From Stagnimonas sp. (GTDB lineage Bacteria; Pseudomonadota; Gammaproteobacteria; Nevskiales; Nevskiaceae): DNA of 38,953 nucleotides. Of this stretch, positions 26,713 to 36,548 are shown one piece after another (position 1 is the stretch's first letter; the number at the start of each line of letters is the position of its first letter). Both the position numbers and the translations under genes were made by a program. Under the pieces are notes generated by a model. It did not search any database. It worked only from the letters and a program-made list of their open reading frames with translations, and was not told the DNA's origin. The stretch spans positions 1 to 38,953 of the forward strand of contig JAUSQI010000157.1 of assembly GCA_030652575.1 (NCBI GenBank), in the 5' to 3' direction.

Positions 26713-29700
26713 ATGCGTCTTGTCTCTTTTGCGCCTGCGGCCAGCGTGTTCGCGGTCGTCACCGCCGTGGTCGGCGGCATCGCCCTGTCGCCTCAGTCCT
26801 ATACCGAAGCCAGCCTGCGCGCGCTCGGCCAGGCTTGCCCCGCAGGCTACCAGCAGGTGGATGCCGTGCTGTTCGCGCAGGAATACCGCCCCGGCATGAC
26901 CCAGGCCGAGCGCGACGGCCTGAAGGCGAAGTATCCCAACCCGATCTGCATCTCCAAGAAGAGCCCGGAGTCGCTGACCGAGTTCACCCAGATGCAAACC
27001 GCCCGCAGCGAGGCGCGCGGCGCGCCGGTGGTGGGTGGCCTGCGTGCGGCGGTGGCGCAGAAAAACGAGATGAAGGCGCTGCAAGCCAAGGTCGACAACG
27101 CCGACGCCGCCTGGACCCCGTTCGGCACCGGGCCGATGATCGGCGACGGTGAGGATTTCCCCGAGGTCAACGGCCAGGGCTTCAGCAATCTGGCCGGTCG
27201 CGCCGATCAATTTGCCTACGATGCCGTCAACAAGCGCCTGTTCGTCGCCATCGGCAACGGCGGTATCTGGATGAGCACCGCGCCGGATGGCGACGTCAGC
27301 CAGATGGGCACCGCCGCCGCACCCTGGGTGTCGGTGGGTGACCGCCTGCCGTCGCTGGTGACCAGCGGTGTCGGCTTCACCACTGCGGGTGGTCGGACGA
27401 CCGATGGTGCACTCGGCGGCACGTTGATCGCGCTGACCGGTGAGCACTCGCAGGGCGGCAACACCTACATCGGCCTGGGCGCGTACTGGTCGAACGACTT
27501 GGGTGCGACCTGGAATGCCGCCACCGGCGTGCCGGATGGCGCGCTGGGCTTCAAGGTGGAGACCGACCCCAGCAATCCGATGGTGGTCTATCTCGCCACC
27601 GGCAAGGGCTTGTTCCGCAGCGCCGACGCCGGCCGCAGCTACGCCAACGTGGCACTCCCCGTCACCGCCGAGTGTGCCGGGGTCGATGGCGTCAACAAGA
27701 AGTTCCCCGGCGCCACATCCAGCGAAGGCATGGGCCCCTGCGTGATTGCCAACATCGTCACCGACGTGGTGGTGAAGCATCCCGGCGGCTCGACGGACGA
27801 GGCGGGTGGCCAGGTACTGGCCGCGGTTGGTTATCGCGGCGGCAATGCGCCCTTCCTCGACGGCACGCCGCAGTCACCCGGCAATGGCCTTTATCGCTCC
27901 GACACCGGCGCGCCCGGCACCTTCACCAAGCTCGATGTCTCCGGCACCGGTAGCGGCTCCGCCGGCTTCACGCCGCAGGATCGCATCGGCCGCATCGAGT
28001 TCGGCGTGGCGACCGGGCCCGAGCAGGACCACAACTTCGTCTACGCCATCGTGCAGGACGCCGTGCTCCTCAACGGCGGCCTCGCCGTGCCGTTCGGCCT
28101 GCCGGGTGTGGACGACGTGGTTGCTGGCCTGTCGGAGCTCGATTGCTCGATGCTGCCGGAGGGCGACCCCCAGTTCATCTGCGAAACCCTGCAGGGCGGT
28201 GCGCAGCTGGGTGCGACCACCATCAACGGCGTGTTCGTGTCGTCCGATTTCGGCGACAGCTGGACGCGAATGGCCGACACCACCGAACTGGCGCTGCTGC
28301 CCACCACCGGCTCTTCGCTGATCGTGCCCGCGGCCCTGGGCGTTGGCCCCGGCGTGCAGTCCTGGTATGACCTCTGGATGGCTGTGGACCCGACCCGCGT
28401 CAGCGCGTTGCTCGCCGGCGTGCCGACCCGCATCGGCTTCGGCATGGAAGAGGTCTGGCAAAACCGCCTCCCCGCCATCCCGCAGGACGGCAGCACTCAG
28501 GGTGTGGGTCTGCTCGACTTCGCGGTGATCGGCCCCTACTTCTCGGGTGACCGCTGCCAGCTGTTGATCGGCTCGGCCACGCCGGGTATTCCGGTCTGCG
28601 TTACCGACACCAACCCGGTCGATGTCGATGGCCGTGTCACCACCCACCCTGACCAACAGGCCGGCATCTATGTGCCTACCGCGGACGGCGGCGTCTGCCT
28701 GTTCGCGGGCGGCGACGGCGGCGTGTTCACCCAGTGCGTCGGTGCCAACGAGGAGATGGACAACACCAAGTGGGTCGACTCCTCCAACATCGGCTTCCAC
28801 ACGCTGTTCCACTACGGCTTTGCCGTGGCCAAGGACGGCACGGTGTGGTTCGGCAACCAGGACAACGGCTCGGGCAAGATCACGCCCGAGGGCGAGACCT
28901 TCCAGACCTACGTCGGCGACGGCGTATTCGCGCTGGTGGACCCGGACGACAGCAACGTCGCCTATGTCGAAACCCCGGGATTGAGTCTGCAGCTCACCAC
29001 CGATGGCGGCACCACCTACAGCGCCATCGCGCCGCCCGCGACCAACCCGTACTTCGCGTCCATGCTCATCATGGACCCGACCGACAAGAACCACATCATC
29101 ACCGGCGGCACCGAGATCTTCGAGACCGTGCTGGGCAGCGAGACGACCGCCGACAGCTGGGTGGAGGTCTTCAACCTCGGCACCGGACCTGATGGTGCGA
29201 TCCGCAACATGCGTTCGGTCGATACCCACGGCAAGACTTCCTATGCAGCCTTCTGCGGGCCGTGCAGCCCGTTGGTCGCCGCCGGCTTCCAGCGCGGCCT
29301 GGCCACCAACGCCGGTGCCGCCGATGCCGACAAGGCCAGCCCCAACGGCTGGCGCTTTGCCGCCGCCAACGGCCTGCCCAACCGCTACATCACCTGGATC
29401 GAGATCGACCCGGCCGACACCACCGGCAAGACGGTCTACGTGACGCTCGCCGGTTATTCGCTCGCCAAGTGGCTGCCGCCCGGCATGTTCCTGGATGACG
29501 CAGCCCGCCGCGCAGCTGCGATGGTGGGCGCGGGCAACCTCTGGATGTCGACCGATGGCGGCGAGAACTTCACCAACGTCTCCGGCAACCTGGCCGATTC
29601 GGTGGCCTATTTCACAACGCTTTACAAGCGCGGCAGCCAGCTGTTCCTGGGCACCGAGATCGGCGCGTTCGTCGCCGATGCACCGCGCCCCGGCACGCAG

Positions 29701-29979
29701 CCGGTGTGGGCGCCGATGGGCACGGGCCTGCCGAATGTGGTCATCACCCAGTTCCAGACCCAGCCGGGCAACGACAACAAGCTCTACGTCTCCACCTTCG
29801 GGCGCGGCATGTGGACGTATCCGCTGAAGGCCGTGACCGATGTGCCCGTCATCACGCCGGTGCCGCCCGTGAATGGCGGCAGCGGCGCCGGGCAGGGCCG
29901 CTTCGGTGGCGGTGTCTTCGGTTGGGCAGCACTCTCGCTGCTGGGCCTTGCGGCGCTGCGCCGTCGTCGTCTGCACTGA
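26713..29979 (+). CDS. large exported Asp-box beta-propeller protein with GlyGly-CTERM-like tail
   Basis: This is a 1088-residue protein of unknown function. An N-terminal hydrophobic export segment (about residues 8-26) is followed by a short cysteine-containing region to about 130. A long series of BNR/Asp-box repeats comes next, with S-x-D-x-G-x-T/S-W/Y/F turns at about residues 259 (SNDLGATW), 303 (SADAGRSY), 510 (SSDFGDSW), 762 (TTDGGTTY) and 945 (STDGGENF). This spacing suggests one or two large propellers of the sortilin/sialidase-like type. No sialidase active-site set was recognised. The end, residues about 1062-1088, is GRFGGGVFGWAALSLLGLAA followed by four Arg. It has a Gly-rich motif, a hydrophobic helix and a basic end, the layout of GlyGly-CTERM signals cut by rhombosortase. 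It is monocistronic, between murU and a strong terminator. Surface anchoring or secretion is expected; enzyme, adhesin or sensor roles are all open. Confidence 0.8.
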   Translation: MRLVSFAPAASVFAVVTAVVGGIALSPQSYTEASLRALGQACPAGYQQVDAVLFAQEYRPGMTQAERDGLKAKYPNPICISKKSPESLTEFTQMQTARSEARGAPVVGGLRAAVAQKNEMKALQAKVDNADAAWTPFGTGPMIGDGEDFPEVNGQGFSNLAGRADQFAYDAVNKRLFVAIGNGGIWMSTAPDGDVSQMGTAAAPWVSVGDRLPSLVTSGVGFTTAGGRTTDGALGGTLIALTGEHSQGGNTYIGLGAYWSNDLGATWNAATGVPDGALGFKVETDPSNPMVVYLATGKGLFRSADAGRSYANVALPVTAECAGVDGVNKKFPGATSSEGMGPCVIANIVTDVVVKHPGGSTDEAGGQVLAAVGYRGGNAPFLDGTPQSPGNGLYRSDTGAPGTFTKLDVSGTGSGSAGFTPQDRIGRIEFGVATGPEQDHNFVYAIVQDAVLLNGGLAVPFGLPGVDDVVAGLSELDCSMLPEGDPQFICETLQGGAQLGATTINGVFVSSDFGDSWTRMADTTELALLPTTGSSLIVPAALGVGPGVQSWYDLWMAVDPTRVSALLAGVPTRIGFGMEEVWQNRLPAIPQDGSTQGVGLLDFAVIGPYFSGDRCQLLIGSATPGIPVCVTDTNPVDVDGRVTTHPDQQAGIYVPTADGGVCLFAGGDGGVFTQCVGANEEMDNTKWVDSSNIGFHTLFHYGFAVAKDGTVWFGNQDNGSGKITPEGETFQTYVGDGVFALVDPDDSNVAYVETPGLSLQLTTDGGTTYSAIAPPATNPYFASMLIMDPTDKNHIITGGTEIFETVLGSETTADSWVEVFNLGTGPDGAIRNMRSVDTHGKTSYAAFCGPCSPLVAAGFQRGLATNAGAADADKASPNGWRFAAANGLPNRYITWIEIDPADTTGKTVYVTLAGYSLAKWLPPGMFLDDAARRAAAMVGAGNLWMSTDGGENFTNVSGNLADSVAYFTTLYKRGSQLFLGTEIGAFVADAPRPGTQPVWAPMGTGLPNVVITQFQTQPGNDNKLYVSTFGRGMWTYPLKAVTDVPVITPVPPVNGGSGAGQGRFGGGVFGWAALSLLGLAALRRRRLH

Positions 29980-29993
29980 GCTGAACCGTGCTG

Positions 29994-30026
29994 CAAAAAC
30001 GCCCCCGAATATCGGGGGCGTTTTTG
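29994..30026. terminator. very strong rho-independent terminator
   Basis: Fifteen bases at 29994-30008 (CAAAAACGCCCCCGA) pair perfectly with 30012-30026 around an ATA loop, with a five-T run in the right arm. The symmetry (A5 on the left, T5 on the right) allows function in both directions. It ends the propeller-protein transcript. Confidence 0.93.
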
Positions 30027-30083
30027 TTTGGGGCGCAATGTCGCTAAGGTCGCTCACACCTACCCCCGCGCGAACACCCTGCC

Positions 30084-30491
30084 ATGTCCAGCACCGCCAT
30101 CCAGCTGCAAAAATCCCCGCAAGGCAAGCTTGCCTTCACCGTCAAGGTCGGCCGCAATGCCTTCACGGCGGATGTCTCCGAAGCACTCGGCGGTGACGAC
30201 CTTGGCCCTGATCCGCATGATCTGCTCGATGCCTCGCTGGGTGCCTGCACCGCGCTGACGGTGCTGATGGTGGCAGCCCGCAAGCAGATACCGGTCGACG
30301 ACATCCAGGTGTCGATCACCCATACCGAAGCCGAGGGGCTCTACACCCTCAACCGCACCATCCGTTTCATCGGCAAGCTCAGCGACGAGCAGCGCGATTA
30401 CCTACTGGGCATCGCCAACAAGTGCCCGATCCACAAGGCTATGCACGGGCGCTTCGAGGTCGTCACGGTTCTGGCCGCACCCAGCGCCTAG
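30084..30491 (+). CDS. OsmC/Ohr-family protein
   Basis: This 135-residue small cytoplasmic protein belongs to the OsmC superfamily of thiol peroxidases for organic hydroperoxides. The two expected cysteines are present: the peroxidatic C55 in LGACTALTV and C114 in NKCPIHKAM. The N-terminal strand pattern and HDLLDASLGAC are typical. It is closer to the YhfA/general OsmC-like subgroup than to true Ohr by length and the NKCPIHK block, so the exact substrate is uncertain. The gene begins just after a strong terminator, so it has its own promoter, not identified. It precedes the alpha-2-macroglobulin gene by 50 bp. Confidence 0.88.
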   Translation: MSSTAIQLQKSPQGKLAFTVKVGRNAFTADVSEALGGDDLGPDPHDLLDASLGACTALTVLMVAARKQIPVDDIQVSITHTEAEGLYTLNRTIRFIGKLSDEQRDYLLGIANKCPIHKAMHGRFEVVTVLAAPSA

Positions 30492-30541
30492 AATCAGTGC
30501 GGGCCGCTGGCTGGCGGCAACGAGAGACAAAAAAGGAACCC

Positions 30542-33500
30542 ATGCGCGCTCTGCAAGCCATCTGGACGGTCATCTGCGGCATCTTCATCGGCCTGGCGGA
30601 TTTCTTCGGCACCGTGCTGGGTGGCTTCTTCGGCGCACCCACCACCTGGCAGCCGCCCGCGTGGTGGCAGACGTTCGTTTCGCCCGTGGTCGCGCAGTGC
30701 CACAGGCTGGCGGCACACATCCGCGCCAATCCGGCGCGCGCTTCGCTGGCAGCGACCATCGCACTGGTGTTGATCGGTAGCAGCGTCATCGGCTGGCGTT
30801 GGTGGCAGGCGCGGCCGCAAGCCGAAACCGTGGCCTTTACCGTCACCGCCCCCGAGCGCACCTGTTACGAGTGCGAGCAGGAAGGCGACCGCGGCCCCAA
30901 GCCGCTGACGGTGCGCTTCGAGAAATCCGTGGCACCGATCGAGGCCGTGGGCAAGGATCTACCGGCCGATAAAAAGCCGCTGACCCTGATGCCCGCGCAG
31001 CCCGGCATCTGGCACTGGGACGACGACAGGACGCTGCGCTTCCAGCCGTCGCAGGACTGGCCGGTGGGTGGCAAGTTCGCGGTCGATTTCGCACGCAAGC
31101 ATTTCGTTGCACCGCAAATCCTGCTGAAGGACTACCGCTTCGAGTTCGCCACCGTGCCGTTCACGGTGACGCTACAGGACGTGCAGTTCGACCAGGACCC
31201 GGTGAACGCGGCCAACAAGACCGGCGTGGCGACGCTGCGCTTCAGCCATCCGCCGGACACCGCCAGCGTCGAGTCGCGGCTGAGCCTGAAGTATTTCGAC
31301 AAGCTCACGGATGACAAAGAAGTCGAGCGTGATGCGCCCGCCTACACGCTCAACTTCGACGCCAAGAAATTGCAGGCCTACCTGCGCACGGCCTCGTTGA
31401 CCATGCCCAGCAAAGAGGGCCGCATCGTGCTCAGCGGCACGGCGGGCATGAAGTCCGCACTCGGCGGCCCCGCCACCAGCAGCGCGCTCGACGCGACCAT
31501 CAAGGTGCCCGGCCGCTATGCCCTCGCCGTCAACGAACTCAGCGCCCGCATCGCACGCGATGTGGATGAAGGGCCGGTGCAACTGCTGACGCTTGCGCTG
31601 ACGCATTCGACCACCGAAGACGAGGTGAAACAACACACGCAGGCCTGGCTGCTGCCGCTGAAAAATCCCGATGAAAAAAAGCAGGCCGAGTTCGAGAAGT
31701 CCATCGAGAATTTCAACGGCCAGCCCTACCCCTGGGGCAGCGAGCAGGTGGGCGAGGCGGTGTTGAAGGCCGCGACCAGGCTGCCGCTCACCCTCAACGC
31801 GCTGGAGACCGATCACGGCGAGGTGCACAGCTTCAACCATCAGGCCGAACCCCAGCGCTGGATGGCGGTGCGGGTGTCTGCCGGGATGAAATCCTTCGGC
31901 GGCTACGAGCTGGAGAAATCCAGCGAGCTGGTGATGCAGGTGCCGGACTATCCCGCCGAGCTGCGGCTGGTCGGCAAGGGCGCCTTGCTGGCCATGAGCG
32001 GTCAGAAAAAACTCAGCGTGTTCACCCGAGACCTGCCCGGCATCAAGGTGGATGTGGGCCGCGTGCTGCCGGGGCAATTGCAGCATCTGATCACCCAAAG
32101 CGGCGGTGCGCTCGATGCCCTGAGCTGGAACGGCTACAGCTTTGACGAGAGCAACATCACCGAGCATCTCGACAAGGTCATCACCCTGCCCGGCGCGCCG
32201 CGTGGGCAGGCGCAATACACCACGCTCGATCTCGCACCCTTCCTCGCCGAAGGGGCCGAGAGCAAGCGCGGCATTTTCTTCGTCAAGCTGCGCGGCTACG
32301 ACCCGAAGACGCAGAACTTCATCGACGCGCCCTTCCAGTCAGAAGGCGAGGGCAGTGGCTACGAGGCCAGCACCGCCGACACGCGCCTGATCGTCGTCAC
32401 CGACCTCGGCCTGGTCATCAAACGCAACAAGGATCAAAGCCGCGAAGTGTTCGTGCAGTCGCTTGCCGGCGGCACGGCGATGGAGGGTGTGACGCTCGAT
32501 GTGATCGGCAAGAACGGCCAGGTCGTGCTGTCGCGCACCACCGATAACCAAGGCCACGCGCAGCTGCCGGACCTGAAGGGCTATCGCAACGAGCGCCAGC
32601 CCGTACTGCTGCTGGCGCGCAAGGGCGGCGATCAATCCTTTCTGCCGCTCGACTGGCGCATGAGCGGGCTCGACCTCTCGCGCTTCGATGTGGGTGGCGT
32701 ATCGCAGGCGGTCGAGCCCGGCGCGCTGTCGGCGTTTCTGTTCAGTGATCGCGGTCTGTATCGGCCCGGCGAGCTGGCGCACTTCGGTGTGATCGTGCGG
32801 GCGGCCGAGTTCAGCAAGTCGCTGCCGCAATCGCCGCTCGACTACGAAATCACCGATCCCAAGGGCACACGCGTCTGGCAGGCTCGCCGCGAGCTGCCGG
32901 CCAGCGGCTTCGACGAGCTGCAATTCGCCAGCCGCGAGACGTCGCCCACCGGCACCTACACGCTCGCCGTCTACCTGCCGCAGAAGAACACGCGGCTGCT
33001 GTTGGGCACGGTGGATTTCAGCGTGCGCGAGTTCCAGCCAGACCGCCTCAAGCTCAACCTCACCTTTAGCGAAGCACGCGCGCAAGGCTGGGTGAAACCC
33101 GATGCCTTGGCTGCGAACATCGATCTGCAAAACCTGTTCGGCACGCCCGCGCAAAACCGCCGCGTCACCGCCGAGATGCGGCTGTCGCCCTGGTTCCCGG
33201 CGTTTGCCGGCTTCGAGGATTACCAGTTCAGTGACCCGCAGGCGGCGAAGGAGGGCTTCACCGAATCCCTCACCGAGGCGACCACCGGCGAAGACGGCAA
33301 GGCCGTGCTTGATCTGGGTCTGCAACGCTTCGCCAAGGCGACCTATCGCGTGGCGCTGACGACGCAGGGCTTCGAGCCCGATGGTGGTCGCGGCGTTACC
33401 GCAGCCGCTGCTCAAGTCGTCAGCAACCTGCCGTATCTGGTGGGCTGGAAGGCCGATGGCGATCTCGGCTACGTCAGCCGCAACGGCGAGCGCAGTGTTG

Positions 33501-36500
33501 CCCTTGTGGCCTTGAGCCCCGAGGCCAAGCGCACCGCCGTGAGTGGCTTGAAGCTGCAACGCTTCGAGCGCAAGTTCGTCAGCGTGCTGGTGCGGCGCGA
33601 CAACGGCACCTATCAATACGAGTCGCGGCAGAAGGACGTGCCGCTGTCGGATATCGCGCTCAACATCGCAGCGACCGGCAGCGCGCTGAAGCCCGATGCG
33701 AGCAATCCCGGCAGCTTTTTCTATCTCGTCACCGATGCCGAAGGGCAGGTGTTCGCGCGCATCGCCTACACCGTCGCCGGTGCGGGCAACGTCAGTCGCA
33801 GCTTGGAGAAAAACGCCGAGCTGCAAATCGCGCTCTCGAAAAAGGATTACGCCCCCGGCGAAGAGATCGAGCTGAGTCTGGTCGCGCCCTATGCGGGTGC
33901 GGGCCTCATCACCATCGAGCGCGAAAAGGTGCTGAGCTGGCAGTGGTTCACGTCGGCGACGACGGCGAGCGTGCAGAAAATCAAAGTGCCGGAGGGCCTC
34001 GAAGGCTCGGCCTATGTGCACGTGGTCTTTCTGCGCGACCCGGCCAGCGACGAAGTGCACACCAGCCCGATGAGCTATGGCGTCGCCCCCTTCTCGGTCG
34101 CGCTCGACGCCCGCCGCGCCACACTCACCGTGGAGGCGCAGAACAAACTCAAACCTGGCGAAACACTGCGCATGAAAGTGACGGCATCGAAGCCCGGCAA
34201 AGCCGTGGTCTACGCCGTCGATGAGGGCATTCTGCAGGTCGCCCGCTACACGCCGCCGAAGCCGCTGGAGTTCTTCTTCCAGAAGCGCAGCCTCGACGTC
34301 GACACCTTGCAGATTCTCGATCTGCTGCTGCCGGAGTTCCGCGCGATGGGCATTGGCAGTGCTGCCGGTGGCGACGCCGATGGCGCGCTCGGCAAGCATC
34401 TGAATCCCTTCCGCCGCAAAACCGACCCGCCGATTGCTTGGTGGAGCGGCGTGATTGACGTGGGCCCTGAAGCCAAAGAGCTGACTTGGCTGGTGCCCGA
34501 AAGCTTCAACGGCACGCTGCGGCTGATGGCGGTGAGTGTGGATGCCAATGCGATTGGCACCAGTGAGGGCAAGGCACTGGTGCGCGGTGATTTCACGCTG
34601 CTGCCCAATGCGCCGCTGGCAGTGGCACCGGGCGATGAGTTCGAGGTGAGCACGGGCGTCTCCAACAATCTGGAGACGGGCGCGAAAGACATGCCGGTGC
34701 AAGTCACGCTGCTGCCGTCGGCCAATCTCGAAGTGATTGGGCCGACGGCACAAACGCTCGCCATCGGCCCGCAGCACGAGGGCGTGGCGCGTTATCGCGT
34801 GCGCGCGAAAGACGCCCCCGGAGCTGGCTCGCTGGCTTTCACTGCGAAGGCCGGCAGCGCGGGTGCCAAGCTCACGACGACGCTCTCGGTCAGACCAGCC
34901 ACGCCCTACCGCATGCAGCTCACGGCGGCGAGTGTGAAGGCCGAATCCACCGTGGATCTCGCGGTGACGCGCAGCCTCTACCCGCACTTCCGCACGCTCG
35001 AAGCTTCGGTATCGCCCTTGCCACTCTCGCTGGCGAATGGCCTCACGGCTTATCTCGACAGCTACGAATACGCCTGCACCGAGCAGCTGGTGAGCATGGC
35101 GGTGCCGGCGCTGGTGCTGAGTGATCGACCGGAGTTCGGCGCGCTCAAGAAAAGCAAGAACGCGAGCTTCGAGGCCTTGTTCACCGAACTGGCCACGCGC
35201 CAGCGCAGCGACGGCGACTATCGCCTGTGGCCGAACGGTGCGGGGGCCGAGTTCGTGTCGATCTACGCCCAGCACTTCCTCATCGAAGCCGCCGAGCGCG
35301 GCAAGGCGCCGCCGGGCGACTTGATGACCAACGGCAACAACTACCTGATGCAGCTGGCGCGGCGTGACGGCGACTCCATCGAGCAGGAGCGCAACGCGGC
35401 GTATGCGATCTACCTGCTGACGCGCCAGGGCGAGGTGATGTCGGCCGAGGCCGATGCGCTGCGCACAAGGCTTGAGAAAAACTGGAAGGGCAAATGGGAG
35501 CAGGACGCGACGGCCGCCTGGCTCGCTGCCACCTACTCGCGCATGCAGCAGAAACCGCTGGCCGAAAAGCTCATTGCCCGCGTGAAGCTCGGCGGCACGC
35601 ACGCTTACGACCGCTATCACAGCCCGATGGCGACCGATGCCGAGCTGCTCTACGTGCTGGCCAAGCACTTCCCCGATCGTCTGCAAGCCTTTGGGCCGGT
35701 GTTTGTCGAGAGTCTGGTGAAGCGGCTGACGGCGGGTGAGTACCACTCGTTGTCTGCGGCGACCAGCATCCTCGCACTCGATGCCTATGCCAGCGTTGCA
35801 CAAGGCGATGCCGCCAAACTGACGCTCGCCGAAGTGCTGAAAAACGGCAGCAGCAAGCCGCTCACACTTCCCGAAGGCTTGTTCCCCAAAACAGCGTTCA
35901 GTGAAGCCGCCACCAAGCTGCGCGTGGGCAACCCCAACAAGTTGCCGGCGTATGCGCTGCTCACCGAAAGCGGTTTTGATCGCACGCCGCCTGCCAAGGC
36001 CGTGGTCAACGGCTTTGAGATTCTGCGCGAATACACCGACATCAGCGGCAAGCCGGTCACGCAAGTTAAACTGGGCGACGAGGTGGACGTGCATGTGAAG
36101 TTCCGTGCCGTCGGCCGCGCATACATCAACGATGCAGCACTAGTCGATTTGCTGCCCGGCGGCTTCGAGATTGTGCAGCCGGCGCCGGTCACTGCGGAGC
36201 AGCAGATGCAGCAGGCTGTGCCTGAGCCAGTCGAAGAAGGCAGCGAAGAGACCGGCGAAGCCGCCACTGAAGCCGAGGTGGAAGGCGGTGCCAGCTGCGG
36301 CTGCGACTGGGTGACTTTCATCAGCGGCAACGCACTCACCTACGCCGACTACCGCGAAGACCGCGCCGTGCTCTACGTCGATATCGACGACCGCGTGGGC
36401 GAAGTGAAATACCGCATGAAGGCCGTGGCCGCCGGCAGCTTCACCATCCCGCCCGCGTATGGCGAGGCGATGTATGACCGCAGCGTGTTTGGACGCAGTG

Positions 36501-36532
36501 CGCCCGGCCGTATCGAGGTGGTGAAGCCTTGA
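30542..36532 (+). CDS. membrane-anchored bacterial alpha-2-macroglobulin
   Basis: This 1996-residue periplasmic protease-trapping protein is larger than E. coli YfhM (about 1650). A hydrophobic segment (about 6-31) and a clear TM span (about 66-87) anchor it to the inner membrane, unlike the lipoprotein anchor of YfhM. The macroglobulin-like domains run to about 1200. The thioester domain carries YACTEQL with CTEQ at 1512-1515, so covalent trapping is probably intact. After about residue 1895 come an acidic Glu-rich stretch and a CGC pair (C1919, C1921). A CYEC pair (C108, C111) lies just after the TM span. AAGGAA at 30533-30538 supports the ATG at 30542. It is followed after 16 bp by pbpC, the classic partner thought to repair peptidoglycan after envelope attack. 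Confidence 0.93.
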   Translation: MRALQAIWTVICGIFIGLADFFGTVLGGFFGAPTTWQPPAWWQTFVSPVVAQCHRLAAHIRANPARASLAATIALVLIGSSVIGWRWWQARPQAETVAFTVTAPERTCYECEQEGDRGPKPLTVRFEKSVAPIEAVGKDLPADKKPLTLMPAQPGIWHWDDDRTLRFQPSQDWPVGGKFAVDFARKHFVAPQILLKDYRFEFATVPFTVTLQDVQFDQDPVNAANKTGVATLRFSHPPDTASVESRLSLKYFDKLTDDKEVERDAPAYTLNFDAKKLQAYLRTASLTMPSKEGRIVLSGTAGMKSALGGPATSSALDATIKVPGRYALAVNELSARIARDVDEGPVQLLTLALTHSTTEDEVKQHTQAWLLPLKNPDEKKQAEFEKSIENFNGQPYPWGSEQVGEAVLKAATRLPLTLNALETDHGEVHSFNHQAEPQRWMAVRVSAGMKSFGGYELEKSSELVMQVPDYPAELRLVGKGALLAMSGQKKLSVFTRDLPGIKVDVGRVLPGQLQHLITQSGGALDALSWNGYSFDESNITEHLDKVITLPGAPRGQAQYTTLDLAPFLAEGAESKRGIFFVKLRGYDPKTQNFIDAPFQSEGEGSGYEASTADTRLIVVTDLGLVIKRNKDQSREVFVQSLAGGTAMEGVTLDVIGKNGQVVLSRTTDNQGHAQLPDLKGYRNERQPVLLLARKGGDQSFLPLDWRMSGLDLSRFDVGGVSQAVEPGALSAFLFSDRGLYRPGELAHFGVIVRAAEFSKSLPQSPLDYEITDPKGTRVWQARRELPASGFDELQFASRETSPTGTYTLAVYLPQKNTRLLLGTVDFSVREFQPDRLKLNLTFSEARAQGWVKPDALAANIDLQNLFGTPAQNRRVTAEMRLSPWFPAFAGFEDYQFSDPQAAKEGFTESLTEATTGEDGKAVLDLGLQRFAKATYRVALTTQGFEPDGGRGVTAAAAQVVSNLPYLVGWKADGDLGYVSRNGERSVALVALSPEAKRTAVSGLKLQRFERKFVSVLVRRDNGTYQYESRQKDVPLSDIALNIAATGSALKPDASNPGSFFYLVTDAEGQVFARIAYTVAGAGNVSRSLEKNAELQIALSKKDYAPGEEIELSLVAPYAGAGLITIEREKVLSWQWFTSATTASVQKIKVPEGLEGSAYVHVVFLRDPASDEVHTSPMSYGVAPFSVALDARRATLTVEAQNKLKPGETLRMKVTASKPGKAVVYAVDEGILQVARYTPPKPLEFFFQKRSLDVDTLQILDLLLPEFRAMGIGSAAGGDADGALGKHLNPFRRKTDPPIAWWSGVIDVGPEAKELTWLVPESFNGTLRLMAVSVDANAIGTSEGKALVRGDFTLLPNAPLAVAPGDEFEVSTGVSNNLETGAKDMPVQVTLLPSANLEVIGPTAQTLAIGPQHEGVARYRVRAKDAPGAGSLAFTAKAGSAGAKLTTTLSVRPATPYRMQLTAASVKAESTVDLAVTRSLYPHFRTLEASVSPLPLSLANGLTAYLDSYEYACTEQLVSMAVPALVLSDRPEFGALKKSKNASFEALFTELATRQRSDGDYRLWPNGAGAEFVSIYAQHFLIEAAERGKAPPGDLMTNGNNYLMQLARRDGDSIEQERNAAYAIYLLTRQGEVMSAEADALRTRLEKNWKGKWEQDATAAWLAATYSRMQQKPLAEKLIARVKLGGTHAYDRYHSPMATDAELLYVLAKHFPDRLQAFGPVFVESLVKRLTAGEYHSLSAATSILALDAYASVAQGDAAKLTLAEVLKNGSSKPLTLPEGLFPKTAFSEAATKLRVGNPNKLPAYALLTESGFDRTPPAKAVVNGFEILREYTDISGKPVTQVKLGDEVDVHVKFRAVGRAYINDAALVDLLPGGFEIVQPAPVTAEQQMQQAVPEPVEEGSEETGEAATEAEVEGGASCGCDWVTFISGNALTYADYREDRAVLYVDIDDRVGEVKYRMKAVAAGSFTIPPAYGEAMYDRSVFGRSAPGRIEVVKP

Positions 36533-36548
36533 GAGATCAGCTGGGGTG

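Noticed and set aside
27874-30057. 727-residue open frame antisense to the propeller protein
   Set aside because: It crosses a strong terminator, has no recognisable domain and shows shadow composition.
32339-36094. 1251-residue open frame antisense to the alpha-2-macroglobulin
   Set aside because: It has shadow-like composition, no signal or motif, and lies fully inside a gene with a conserved thioester domain.
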